Shown: positions 1 to 8,777 of the stretch, piece by piece
Layout: every line of letters begins with the position of its first letter
Numbering within the stretch: position 1 is the stretch's first letter
NCBI GenBank assembly: GCA_965198325.1
Contig: CBDAPE010000018.1
Location: 186,001-250,000, forward strand
DNA: 64,000 nt
Direction of reading: 5' to 3'
Origin: CBDAPE01 sp965198325
GTDB lineage: Bacteria; Pseudomonadota; Alphaproteobacteria; UBA828; JAPUJA01
Program-made: the position numbers and the translations under genes
The notes under the pieces: generated by a model
What the model was told of the DNA's origin: nothing
What the model saw: the letters and a program-made list of their open reading frames with translations, nothing else
Database searches by the model: none

Positions 1-1154
1 CAGGCCGAAGAGGCCGAAAGATCGACGTCGCGGTAGGCACCGATTGCCTCGTCCGAACGACCCAGGGATTCGAACAATTCACCGAGTAGAATCTGCGCCC
101 CGGTAAAGTCTGGGCGAAGTTCCAGCGCGAGGCGCACGAAAATCACGCCAATCTCGTTCTGATCCTGCTGCGGCAGAACTCCGGCTGCGCCGTAGAGGGT
201 TTCCGCAAAGCCTTGCACCACGCCATCGACCGTTCGCTCCGCGACGCGGCCGGTGTCGAGACGATCGAATTCGTCGTCGAGCCAGGTACTAGTCGAATGG
301 GCCGCGTGATAGTTCTCATAAAGTGCTCGGGCGCGCTCGATCTGGCCGTGGCGTTCGAAGAATGATCCCGCACTCAGAACCAGACGCAGGCTTTCGACTC
401 CGATCTCTTCGAGCGCGCTCAGATAGAGCTGCTCGGCTTGCGTCTCGCGCTCCGCCAGGTCGCTGATCAAAGCTGCGTTGAAATCGTGAAATACCTTAAA
501 AGACGCCGTGGCTTTGAGCGATGCCAGCCTGTCAGTCGCACTGTCCGCGCCGCTCTTGCCATATTGCAGCCAGGCCTCGATAACCGGCAGGATCAGGCGG
601 TAGACGCCGTCACGCTCCAGCGGCGCGAGGCGCGCCTCAGCGTCCGCATAGTCGCCCCGCCGGCTGTCGATCACGGCGAGGGTCATCTGCGCGAGAGGCG
701 ACAGAGTATCGTGGTCGACGAGCCGACGGGCGACCTTGACGGCCCGATCGAAACGCCCCGATGCGAGGTGCATGCGCAAGGTTGCATGAAGCAGCGCCAG
801 GTTGTCCGGATCTTCGGACAGCGCCAGACTAAAATAATCGGCCGCACTCGCAAAGTCGCTTTCGTCGTAGGCAAAGCGGCCGGCGAGGTAATTTCCGACC
901 GAGGAACTGAAATCCGCCCCGGCGGGCGGCTCGCCGCCGGCGCCCTCACCACTGAAGTTGCTGGCGATTGGCGCACTTTCAGCCTGGACCGCCGCGCGGT
1001 CCGAGATGCCGATCGCGGGCACCAGAAGGGCTGCGGGAACAGCGGCTACGCAGCCGGCAAGCACGGTGCCGCCCAGCCCGAGAGCGGCGAGTCCGGCGGG
1101 AACACGCAAATGGCGCAGGACATGCGAGCAGCAGCGGATAACGAGGGTCGTCAA
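1..1154 (-). CDS. TPR-repeat lipoprotein, 3' end beyond the window
   Basis: This reading frame is open from a TTG at 1154 to the left edge, about 384 codons, so the C-terminus is missing. The N-terminus has a hydrophobic stretch ending in a lipobox-like LAGC, which suggests a lipid-anchored envelope protein. The rest is helical with repeated Ala/Leu/Tyr spacing such as YLAGRFAYDESDFASAADYF and ELFESLGRSDEAIGAYRDV, typical of tetratricopeptide repeats, so a role in protein-protein contact is likely. No catalytic motif is seen. The TTG start is chosen because it follows a G-rich stretch resembling a ribosome binding site and puts the lipobox about 35 residues in. It lies downstream of the ETF:quinone oxidoreductase gene on the same strand with a 104-base gap. 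The function is unknown. Confidence 0.75.
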   Translation of the reverse strand, partial: MTTLVIRCCSHVLRHLRVPAGLAALGLGGTVLAGCVAAVPAALLVPAIGISDRAAVQAESAPIASNFSGEGAGGEPPAGADFSSSVGNYLAGRFAYDESDFASAADYFSLALSEDPDNLALLHATLRMHLASGRFDRAVKVARRLVDHDTLSPLAQMTLAVIDSRRGDYADAEARLAPLERDGVYRLILPVIEAWLQYGKSGADSATDRLASLKATASFKVFHDFNAALISDLAERETQAEQLYLSALEEIGVESLRLVLSAGSFFERHGQIERARALYENYHAAHSTSTWLDDEFDRLDTGRVAERTVDGVVQGFAETLYGAAGVLPQQDQNEIGVIFVRLALELRPDFTGAQILLGELFESLGRSDEAIGAYRDVDLSASSA

Positions 1155-1258
1155 AGCCCCCCCTTTGGAAGATCTGCCCAGGAAAGGATCACTCGAACAG
1201 TTTACTCCAAAAATTCACCCTGGCGCGCCCATTGTGAGACATCGAGCCAACTGCCCGT

Positions 1259-2890
1259 CTACAAATTCGGATAGTTCGGTCCGCCGCCGCCTTCGGGCGT
1301 CATCCAGTCGATGTTCTGGGTCGGATCCTTGATATCGCATGCCTTGCAGTGCAGGCAGTTGGGCGCGTTGATTTGAAGCTGCGGATTGGCGTCGTCGTCG
1401 TGCACAATCTCGTAGACCCCGGCCGGGCAGAACCGCTGCTCCGGTGCGTCGTAGTCGGCAAGATTGGTTTCGATCGCGACGGATGGGTCGCGCAGGCGCA
1501 GGTGCACCGGCTGATCCTCTTCGTGAGCCGTGTTCGAGATGAACACCGAGGAGAGCCGATCGAAGCTGACCTCGCCGTCCGGCTTGGGATATTCAATCGA
1601 CCGCGATTCTTTGGCTTTCCTGAGTTGGTCGTGATCCGGGTGATGGCGCAGCGTCCAGGGCGCCAGCCCGCGGAACAGATAGGTCTCGACCGCCGAATAG
1701 ACAAGGCCGAACCACAGGCCAGAGCGAAACGCTGGGCGAATATTGCGTATCGCCTTGAGTTCGGACCACACCCAACTCCTGCGCAGCTGCTCCGGATAGG
1801 AGGTTATCTCGTCGACGCCACCCTGGCCAAGCGCCTCGAAGGTCGCTTCCGCCGCCAGCATCCCCGACTTCATCGCCGTGTGGGTGCCCTTGATCTTAGG
1901 CAGGTTTAGAAAGCCGGCGGTACACCCGATCAATGCTCCGCCCGGGAAGCTGAGCTTCGGAATCGCCTGAAAGCCCCCCTCGTTGAGCGCTCGGGCGCCA
2001 TAGGCGATGCGCCGACCACCTTCGAAGGTTGGCCGGATCCTGGGGTGGGTCTTGAAACGCTGAAACTCCTCGAAGGGACTCAGGTAGGGGTTCCGGTAAT
2101 CGAGCCCGACGACGAAGCCGACTGCGATTTGATTATCCTCGAGGTGATAGAGGAACGAGCCGCCGTAGGTCGCGGCATCCAGCGGCCAGCCAATGGTATG
2201 CACGACACGTCCCTGGTGATGGTTTTCGGGCTTGACCTCCCACAGTTCCTTGATGCCGAGCCCGAAGGTCTGAGGATCGATGCCGTCGCGCAGCTTGAAT
2301 CGCTCGAACAGCGTCTTGGTCAGCGAGCCCCGGCAGCCCTCAGCAAACAGCGTCTGCTTGGCGCGCAACTCGAGGCCCGGCTCGAATCCGTCCTTGGGCT
2401 CGCCGTCGCGACCGACACCCATATCGCCAGTCGCAACACCCGTCACCCGCCCGGTATCGTCATAGAGCACTTCGGCGGCGGCGAAACCCGGAAAGATCTC
2501 GACGCCCAGTGCCTCGGCCTGCTCGGCCAGCCAGCGGCACAGATTTCCCAGGCTAATGATATAGTTGCCGTGATTATTCATTTGGGGCGGCGTCGGCATG
2601 CGGATCGCACCGCGCCGGGTGAGATAGAGGAACCGGTCCTCCTGTGCGGGCGTGTTAAGCGGCGCGCCTTTGTCTTTCCAATCGGGGATCAATTCTTGGA
2701 GTGCGCGGGGCTCAAGTACGGCGCCCGAGAGAATATGGGCACCGACCTCCGAGCCCTTTTCGAGCACGCAGACGGAAAGCTCCCGCTCTTCCGCCCGGGC
2801 GAGTTGCGCGAGCCGGATCGCGGCGGACAAACCCGACGGTCCGGCTCCGACAATCACGACATCGACGTCCATCGATTCGCGTTCAGCCAT
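1259..2890 (-). CDS. Electron transfer flavoprotein:ubiquinone oxidoreductase
   Basis: This 543-residue flavoprotein passes electrons from the electron transfer flavoprotein, reduced by acyl-CoA and amine dehydrogenases, to ubiquinone at the inner membrane. The N-terminus carries the FAD dinucleotide motif GAGPSG at residues 15-20. The C-terminal ferredoxin-like part supplies four cysteines for a 4Fe-4S cluster: Cys488 in FCPAGVYE and Cys512, 515 and 518 in NCLHCKACD. Length and domain order match the mitochondrial and alphaproteobacterial family. Start codon is the ATG at 2890. No etfAB genes are in the window. Assignment is secure from the cluster motif and full-length similarity to the known pattern. 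Confidence 0.96.
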   Translation of the reverse strand: MAERESMDVDVVIVGAGPSGLSAAIRLAQLARAEERELSVCVLEKGSEVGAHILSGAVLEPRALQELIPDWKDKGAPLNTPAQEDRFLYLTRRGAIRMPTPPQMNNHGNYIISLGNLCRWLAEQAEALGVEIFPGFAAAEVLYDDTGRVTGVATGDMGVGRDGEPKDGFEPGLELRAKQTLFAEGCRGSLTKTLFERFKLRDGIDPQTFGLGIKELWEVKPENHHQGRVVHTIGWPLDAATYGGSFLYHLEDNQIAVGFVVGLDYRNPYLSPFEEFQRFKTHPRIRPTFEGGRRIAYGARALNEGGFQAIPKLSFPGGALIGCTAGFLNLPKIKGTHTAMKSGMLAAEATFEALGQGGVDEITSYPEQLRRSWVWSELKAIRNIRPAFRSGLWFGLVYSAVETYLFRGLAPWTLRHHPDHDQLRKAKESRSIEYPKPDGEVSFDRLSSVFISNTAHEEDQPVHLRLRDPSVAIETNLADYDAPEQRFCPAGVYEIVHDDDANPQLQINAPNCLHCKACDIKDPTQNIDWMTPEGGGGPNYPNL

Positions 2891-3014
2891 AATGCGCTCC
2901 CCTCAAGCCGATCACGGGGTTATGCCCCGCGGGACTGGCAAGGTCAATCGGCGGAACATCTAAACTGGCGCCTCCATTTTCGGTCGCACGGACGGCGTGT
3001 TAATCTGGCGTGTG

Positions 3015-3884
3015 ATGTCACGCGAACCCGACATTCCCGCACTGCTCGCCTGGTATCTCGATGCCGGGGTCGACGAAACCATCGACGAAGTGCCCCATGA
3101 CCGCTACGCGGAGTCCGCGGCGCCCGCGGCGCCCGCGGCGCCCGCGGCAAACCCGGCGCCCGCGTCCCAAAGAGATGAGAACTTTCCGGTGCCCGCAACC
3201 ACGGGCACGCCCGAAACGGCACCCGGGCTGGCCGAGGCGCCCGCGCCGCCGCCGACACCGCCTGGATCCGACCTCGCGTCCGTGGATACCCCCCGGGCCA
3301 TTGCACAGGCTTGTGCCAGTCTGGAAGCGATTCGCGCGGCGTTGGAAACCTTCGAGGGTTGCGCGCTCAAGAAAACCGCGACCCACACGGTAATCGGCGA
3401 CGGCAACCCCGCCTCGAAGGTCATGTTGATCGGCGAGGCACCCGGCGCGGAGGAAGATCGCCGCGGCCTGCCCTTCGTCGGAAAAGCGGGTCAGCTGCTC
3501 GACCGTATGCTGACCGCGATCGGGCTCGACCGCTCGACGGTCTACATCACCAACGTGCTACCCTGGCGCCCGCCGGGCAACCGCTCACCGACGCCCGAGG
3601 AGGTTGCGACCTGCCTGCCCTTCCTCGAGCGACAGATCGAGCTGATCGATCCTGCACTGCTTGTCTTTGTCGGCGGTATCTCGGCCAAGGCGCTGCTCGG
3701 GCGTACCGAGGGCATCACCCGGCTGCGCGGCAAATGGTATGATTTCGAGGTGCCGGGCCGGAAGGCACCAATCCCGGCGACGGCGATATTCCATCCCGCC
3801 TATCTGTTGCGTCAGCCCGTGCTCAAGCGCGAGGCCTGGCATGATCTTCAGGAGATCCGCCGGCACCTCGACCGCGCCGTCTGA
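3015..3884 (+). CDS. Uracil-DNA glycosylase, family 4/5 type
   Basis: A 289-residue base-excision-repair enzyme that removes uracil from DNA. The catalytic core shows GEAPGAEEDRRGLPFVG followed by GQLLDRML, and the late motif FHPAYLLR. An upstream GTG at 2997 would add six residues; I prefer the ATG at 3015. The region between about residues 34 and 95 is a low-complexity linker of Ala and Pro, with a run of tandem GCGCCCGCG nonamers at about 3115-3150. The four cysteines expected for the 4Fe-4S cluster of classical family 4 enzymes are not all evident: I see Cys in FEGCALKK and in ATCLPF. This seems to be a feature of the alphaproteobacterial branch, but that is inference. Confidence 0.9.
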   Translation: MSREPDIPALLAWYLDAGVDETIDEVPHDRYAESAAPAAPAAPAANPAPASQRDENFPVPATTGTPETAPGLAEAPAPPPTPPGSDLASVDTPRAIAQACASLEAIRAALETFEGCALKKTATHTVIGDGNPASKVMLIGEAPGAEEDRRGLPFVGKAGQLLDRMLTAIGLDRSTVYITNVLPWRPPGNRSPTPEEVATCLPFLERQIELIDPALLVFVGGISAKALLGRTEGITRLRGKWYDFEVPGRKAPIPATAIFHPAYLLRQPVLKREAWHDLQEIRRHLDRAV

Positions 3885-3940
3885 GGAGCGGGCAACACTC
3901 GGTTGCCCAATGGCGCCGAATAATTTAAGGATTTATAGTC

Positions 3941-5749
3941 ATGGGAGATCTGCACCGAGGCCGCGCAAAGTGGCGCGCCCCGCTGGGGGCGTTCATGTTC
4001 GGCCTTGCTTTGGTGCTGCTCGTTCCGGGCGGTCCAGTGCGGGCGGCCGGCGATTTGCCGTCCATCCTCTCCGAAACCGACGCCGCGCTTTATGATAGGA
4101 TCTTCATACTCCAGGATGCGGGCCAGTGGGCGGATGCCGACCAGCTGATGACGGGGATCGATGATCCCATTCTAATGGGCCATCTGCTCGATCAGCGCCT
4201 CATGCACCCGACAGCCTATCGTTCGAAATTTTCCGAGCTCGCGGGCTATCTCGAACATTATGCGGATCACCCGGAAGCAGGCCGCGTCTATCGCCTTGCA
4301 CGCAAGCGCCAGCCCGAGGGCGCCGCCTCGCCACCCAAGCCCGTAACCTACCGCTTCGACAACGGGGACGAGACGTCGGCGGTCAACGGCAATGGAACCG
4401 CCAATGGCGGCATTTCGATCCCAATCAAGCCCCTTGACGCCGACGACAAGACTCGCTGCCGCAGCCTCGAAAGGGAAATCACAAGTCGGGTGCGCCGGGG
4501 CTGGCCGACCGGCGCGACCGATATTCTGACGACCACCGAATTTCAAAGCCTTGTCAGCGACGCCCAATATGACCGCCTGCAGGCGAAGATCGCCTGGAGC
4601 TATTTTGCCTACGACAAGGACGAACTCGGCTATCGCATGGCCGCCGCCAGCGCGGGCCGGTCCGGTGCACTGATGCCCCACGCCTACTGGACGGCCGGTC
4701 TCGCGGCCTGGCGGCTGGGCGATATGAACGCGGCCCGGCGTCACTTCGAGGCGCTCGCCCGGGCCGAATTAGCCGACGGCGCACTCAAGGCGGCCGGCGC
4801 CTACTGGGCGGCCCGCGCCAACCTGATCGAGCGGCGCCCGGAACGGATCAGTGCCTACTTGGCGATTGCCGCGACCCACCCTGAGACCTTCTACGGCCTG
4901 ATTGCCCGGCGTGCACTGGGCCGGGAGACAAAATTCCAATGGCAACCGCCGCCGCTCGATCCGTCGCAACTCCAAGCCCTGCTGCATGTGCCGGGTGCGC
5001 GCCGGGCAATTGCGCTCGTCGAAGCAGGCCAGCCGCTCCGCGCAGAGCGCGAGCTGCGCAGGCTGACCGCGGACGCGCCGGTCGTCGTCCTTCACGGCCT
5101 GCTTGTCATCGCGGCAACACTCGACATCCCGTCAGTCCAGATGACGATTGCCGGACGTCTCATGGAGGTCGCGGGTGAACGCCACTTGGGCTTCCACTAC
5201 CCCATCCCCGGCTGGGCTCCGGCAGAGGGCTATACCGTCGACCCGGCGCTAATCTACGCCGTCATCCGCCAGGAATCGAAATTCATCACCCGGGCCAAGA
5301 GCAAACGCGGTGCGCGGGGCGTCATGCAGCTGATGCCCAAGACCGCCGCTTCCATGGCCCGCATGGTCGGGCTGGGCACGATCGACCGAAACGAGTTGTT
5401 CGAGCCCGAGCTCAATATAACCTTGGGCCAAGCCTACATTCGCTACTTGCTCGAACAGGACCTGGTATCGAACAACCTCTTCTTCCTGACCGCCGCCTAC
5501 AACAGCGGCCCGGTCAAGCTCGGCAAGTGGCAGCGCGAGAACCGCTATTTCGACGACCCCCTGCTGTTCATGGAGAGCATTTCCTCGCCGGAGACCCGCC
5601 ATTTCATCGAGACCGTGGTGACCAATTTTTGGATGTATCAGCTCCGCCTCGGTGAGCCCACGCCGACTCTCGATGCGGTTGCGGCGGGCGGCTGGCCGCT
5701 CTATATCCCCAATCAGATAGCCAGCGAGACGCTTCATGCCGGGCATTGA
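3941..5749 (+). CDS. Soluble lytic murein transglycosylase (Slt-like)
   Basis: A 602-residue exported enzyme that cleaves the MurNAc-GlcNAc bond of peptidoglycan and forms 1,6-anhydro-muropeptides. The N-terminus has a signal peptide with a long hydrophobic core (FMFGLALVLLVPGG) and an Ala-rich cleavage region near residue 36. The middle is an alpha-helical superhelical region, like the doughnut domain of Slt70. The C-terminal SLT domain starts near residue 430, with the catalytic glutamate in VIRQESKF at Glu445, followed by GARGVMQLMP and the later AAYNSGPVKL. The stop overlaps the start of moaB by 14 bases, so the two genes are probably translationally coupled. Confidence 0.94.
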   Translation: MGDLHRGRAKWRAPLGAFMFGLALVLLVPGGPVRAAGDLPSILSETDAALYDRIFILQDAGQWADADQLMTGIDDPILMGHLLDQRLMHPTAYRSKFSELAGYLEHYADHPEAGRVYRLARKRQPEGAASPPKPVTYRFDNGDETSAVNGNGTANGGISIPIKPLDADDKTRCRSLEREITSRVRRGWPTGATDILTTTEFQSLVSDAQYDRLQAKIAWSYFAYDKDELGYRMAAASAGRSGALMPHAYWTAGLAAWRLGDMNAARRHFEALARAELADGALKAAGAYWAARANLIERRPERISAYLAIAATHPETFYGLIARRALGRETKFQWQPPPLDPSQLQALLHVPGARRAIALVEAGQPLRAERELRRLTADAPVVVLHGLLVIAATLDIPSVQMTIAGRLMEVAGERHLGFHYPIPGWAPAEGYTVDPALIYAVIRQESKFITRAKSKRGARGVMQLMPKTAASMARMVGLGTIDRNELFEPELNITLGQAYIRYLLEQDLVSNNLFFLTAAYNSGPVKLGKWQRENRYFDDPLLFMESISSPETRHFIETVVTNFWMYQLRLGEPTPTLDAVAAGGWPLYIPNQIASETLHAGH

Positions 5750-6284
5750 CGAATCCAAGGCCTTCCTCGCGGTCAACATCGCAGTGATGACCGTTTCAGA
5801 TTCCCGCACCGAGGCCGACGACAAGTCCGGTCAGGTCCTCGTCGATCGGATCAAGGCCGCGGGCCACCGGCTGGCCGATCGGAAAATCGTCAAGGACGAG
5901 GTCGCCGCGATAACCGCCCAGCTTGAGGCATGGATCACGGAGCCCGGCGTCGACGTCGTGATCGCGACGGGTGGCACCGGGGTTACCGGGCGCGATGTGA
6001 CGCCCGAGGCTTTCGAGGCGATTTACGAGAAATCGATCCCCGGATTCGGCGAGCTGTTCCGGATGGTCAGCTATGGGAAGATCAAGACCTCGACGATGCA
6101 GTCTCGCGCGACCGGTGGCGTTGCAGGCGGCACCTTCCTGTTCGCCCTGCCTGGCTCGCCCGGCGCCTGTAAGGACGGATGGGACGAAATTCTTCGCTTC
6201 CAGCTGGACTACCGTCAGCAGCCCTGCAACCTCGTGGAATTAATGTCCCGCCTGACGGAGCACCAGACCCGGGGCGGCGCCTAA
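5736..6284 (+). CDS. moaB: Molybdenum cofactor biosynthesis protein B
   Basis: A 182-residue MoaB/MogA-fold protein. Members bind molybdopterin and adenylylate it before metal insertion. The family signature ATGGTGVTGRDVTPEA is present in the middle of the chain, preceded by VSDSRTEADDKSGQ near the N-terminus. The start codon lies inside the end of the lytic transglycosylase gene (14-base overlap). No other molybdenum cofactor genes are nearby, so whether it acts as MoaB or MogA cannot be told from context. Confidence 0.93.
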   Translation: MPGIDESKAFLAVNIAVMTVSDSRTEADDKSGQVLVDRIKAAGHRLADRKIVKDEVAAITAQLEAWITEPGVDVVIATGGTGVTGRDVTPEAFEAIYEKSIPGFGELFRMVSYGKIKTSTMQSRATGGVAGGTFLFALPGSPGACKDGWDEILRFQLDYRQQPCNLVELMSRLTEHQTRGGA

Positions 6285-6456
6285 CTCGTCATCACAACCC
6301 GCTCGACCGGCCGGCGCGTGTCGCGCGCGGTTCGAACGCGCGGCCCAGCCGCAGGCAGAGTTGGGGTTCGCCGTCGCCGTCGAGCAGCTCCGCAAGACGC
6401 CGGCGCAGCTCCAGCACCTGGATCGGTTGATTGAAATAGCCAGCGTGGTCATGATG

Positions 6457-7341
6457 TCAGTCGAGCACCTTGTCCGTATAGAGCCGGATCAACCCTATCT
6501 GGCCCTTATCTTCCTGACCCATGGCGATGAGCAACCGATAGAGTTCTGCCGTGAGCGCGGTGACCGGCATCGGCGATCCCGTCTCACGCCCCATGTCACG
6601 GGCGATGTTCATGTCTTTCATCATGATCGCCGCCGCGTTGTCGGTTGCGAAGTCCTGGGCGACCATCCGCCGCGCATGATCTTGCAGGACAGCGGAGTCG
6701 GCCCAACCGCCCGTCAGACAGTCCGGCAAGCGTGACGCTTGAACGCCAAAATTGGCCGCGAAATTGAGTGCCTCAGCGACCACGGCGACCGTGCCGCCGA
6801 TGATCATCTGGTTGCAGGTCTTGCTCGCCTGGCCGGCACCGTTTGGCCCCATGTGGGTGACTCGCTAACTGTACGCGCCAGCGATCCCGCGCAACTGCTC
6901 GACCGCGTCTTCCGCGCCTCCCGCCATTACGACGAGACGACCGGCCACGGCACCGACCGCACCGCCAGAAACCGGTGCGTCGACCCAGCCCATGCCGGCC
7001 TCGGTCCGCAAGCGCTTGGCGAACTGCCGGGTTGCTAGGGGGTGAATCGTCGAATGATCGACCAGCAGCGATCCTTTGGCCGCGCCCTCGGCGACGCCGT
7101 CCGTGCCAAACACCACCGCTTCCACCGCCTCCGTGTCGGTGACACAGGTGAACACGGTGTCGCTCGCTTCGGCAACGGCCGCGGGCGTCGACGCGTCCTC
7201 GGCCCCGGCTTCGAGCACGGGCCCCAGTTTCAGCGCCGTGCGGTTCCACACGGTGACAGAATGGCCCGCATCGAGCAGCCGATGGACGATGGGACCGCCC
7301 ATCTCCCCTAGCCCGATGAACCCCAGCCGTGGTTTCGTCAT
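6457..7341 (-). pseudogene. HIBADH-family NAD(P)-dependent oxidoreductase interrupted by an in-frame TAG
   Basis: Reading from ATG at 7341 gives the Rossmann start MTKPRLGFIGLGEMG and the substrate motif DAPVSGG, then the frame meets a TAG at 6867-6865. The same frame then continues without a gap through THMGPNGAGQASKTCNQ, which contains the catalytic lysine region, to a normal C-terminus at 6457. The whole frame is 294 codons including the TAG, exactly the family length. Members oxidise 3-hydroxyisobutyrate, tartronate semialdehyde or related beta-hydroxyacids. The lesion falls in AYS-stop-RVTHMG, where a CAG to TAG change (Gln) would fit; that ancestral residue is inference. The start overlaps the stop of the upstream glycosyltransferase gene (ATGA). 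Confidence 0.85.
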
Positions 7342-7961
7342 GACGTCCGTCCTTCCTGCAGGTGTGCAGTGGCCCGCCATCGGGCCAACGCCGCTGCATC
7401 GTCGATGTCGTCGAGAGTTTCGAGTGTATCGACTCGTAGACCGGGTGGGAGATTTTCAAGGGTCTGCTCAAGAACGTGCGATCCCGACCAGGCGACGTGA
7501 TCGAACAGGCCGGGTAGGCGCCGGCGTCGGCGCAAACCGACGAGCCAGTAGCCGCCGTCGGACGCGGGGCCAAACACCGCATCGGCACGGCCCAGCGCCG
7601 CGAAGGCCCGGGAGATCTGATCGCTCCCCAACGCCGGAATATCGGTGCCAACCAGCACTGCGGGACCGGGCGGCAGATCGCGAAACGGTCGTGCCATGCG
7701 GCGACCCAGATCGCCGCCACCTTGCGGGCGGCGAGGAAGGGTCGCGGGCCAGAAGCGGCCGCGCCGGGCATAACCGTCCGGGCTCACCGCGAGCCAGCAG
7801 CGCCAGCGCGCATCGCGGCCAACTCGGCGCAGCAGCCGTGTCGTCCAGATGCGGTAGAGCCGGGCGGCCTCGACGCCGCCGATCTCGCGCGCGAGACGCT
7901 GCTTGACCCGCCCGACCTCGGGCGCCTTGGCGAAGATAATAAGGTGATTGGTCTTATTCAT
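7338..7961 (-). CDS. TIGR04282-type 'arsenosugar biosynthesis' glycosyltransferase (DUF2064)
   Basis: A 207-residue protein of the small nucleotidyl/glycosyltransferase-like family DUF2064. It has the N-terminal FAKAPEVGRVKQRLA, the central VLVGTDIPAL and the later FGPASDGGYWLVGL, which together define the family. The family name comes from co-occurrence with arsenic methylation genes. No arsM or arsS-like gene is visible here, so a role in arsenosugar synthesis is only an annotation label. It overlaps the preceding TIGR04283 gene by 4 bases and the disrupted dehydrogenase by 4 bases, giving a three-gene coupled operon. Confidence 0.9.
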   Translation of the reverse strand: MNKTNHLIIFAKAPEVGRVKQRLAREIGGVEAARLYRIWTTRLLRRVGRDARWRCWLAVSPDGYARRGRFWPATLPRRPQGGGDLGRRMARPFRDLPPGPAVLVGTDIPALGSDQISRAFAALGRADAVFGPASDGGYWLVGLRRRRRLPGLFDHVAWSGSHVLEQTLENLPPGLRVDTLETLDDIDDAAALARWRATAHLQEGRTS

Positions 7962-8632
7962 CCGTAGAGGCGGGCGATCAGGCGCGGCTCGACGCCCGCG
8001 ATGTAAAGCGTCAGGCAGGCAAGATTTCGTAGACTGCGCCGCCAGTATCCGCCGCCCGCAAAGCGCGCGGACGAGGTTGCCGCCGAGGCGTCGAGCATCG
8101 CAAGACGCGACCGCCCGACGCGTCTAATCAAACAGACGTCTTCCATCAGCGGAAGGGGTCGATAACCCCCTAGCGCGTGGTAGAAGACGCGGGCGATCAG
8201 CAAGCCCTGATCGCCATAAGCGAGACCGAGCCGGCGACATCGCCAAGCGACCATGGCCTCCAGACGCCGGGCAGCCGGCGCGCAATCATCGAGCGCGAAG
8301 CGAAAACAGGCTGCCCGCGAACCATTGGCAGAGTCGGCCCGGAACCGGTCGACCGCCCGGCACCAGCCAGGCGACGGCACCGTATCCGCATGCAGGAACA
8401 GCAGCCAGTCGCCCCGGGCCGCCTCGGCGCCCGCCCCGAGTTGAACGCCTCGCCCCGCGTCCGACACTACGAGACGCGCACCCTTGGCAGCCACAAGCGC
8501 GAGCGTGCCGTCCTCCGAGCCGCCGTCGACAACAATGACCTCGCAGGTCCCGGCAGGCGCTTCGGCAAGAGCATCGAGCGTGGGGCCAAGGAAGCTGGAG
8601 GCATTCAGTGTCGGTATGATGATGCTGAGCAT
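7958..8632 (-). CDS. TIGR04283-type glycosyltransferase family 2
   Basis: A 224-residue GT-A fold glycosyltransferase. The N-terminus MLSIIIPTLNASSFLGPTLD, the VVDGGSEDGT motif and the LFLHADTVPSPGW acceptor/metal region (DXD-like HAD) are family 2 hallmarks. It is first in a minus-strand group with the DUF2064 gene, and this pair regularly occurs together. The sugar donor and acceptor are not known. A 145-base gap separates it from the divergent radical SAM gene. Confidence 0.9.
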   Translation of the reverse strand: MLSIIIPTLNASSFLGPTLDALAEAPAGTCEVIVVDGGSEDGTLALVAAKGARLVVSDAGRGVQLGAGAEAARGDWLLFLHADTVPSPGWCRAVDRFRADSANGSRAACFRFALDDCAPAARRLEAMVAWRCRRLGLAYGDQGLLIARVFYHALGGYRPLPLMEDVCLIRRVGRSRLAMLDASAATSSARFAGGGYWRRSLRNLACLTLYIAGVEPRLIARLYG

Positions 8633-8777
8633 GGCAGCTCAAAATTAAGGGGCGGCAACTGTTGCACGATGCGCCATCATAACCCAGCCGCCGATCGCTA
8701 CCAGCGGGTCGCGAGGCGAGATAAGAGAGCTTTAAGTTCTTGAAATGTTCTGTCATCGACCTTAAAGTTGGAAGGCC

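Noticed and set aside
438..1274. 278-codon plus-strand open frame opposite the TPR lipoprotein gene
   Set aside because: It is antisense to a well-composed TPR frame and its translation is Arg/Gln-rich without motifs; a typical shadow in GC-rich DNA.
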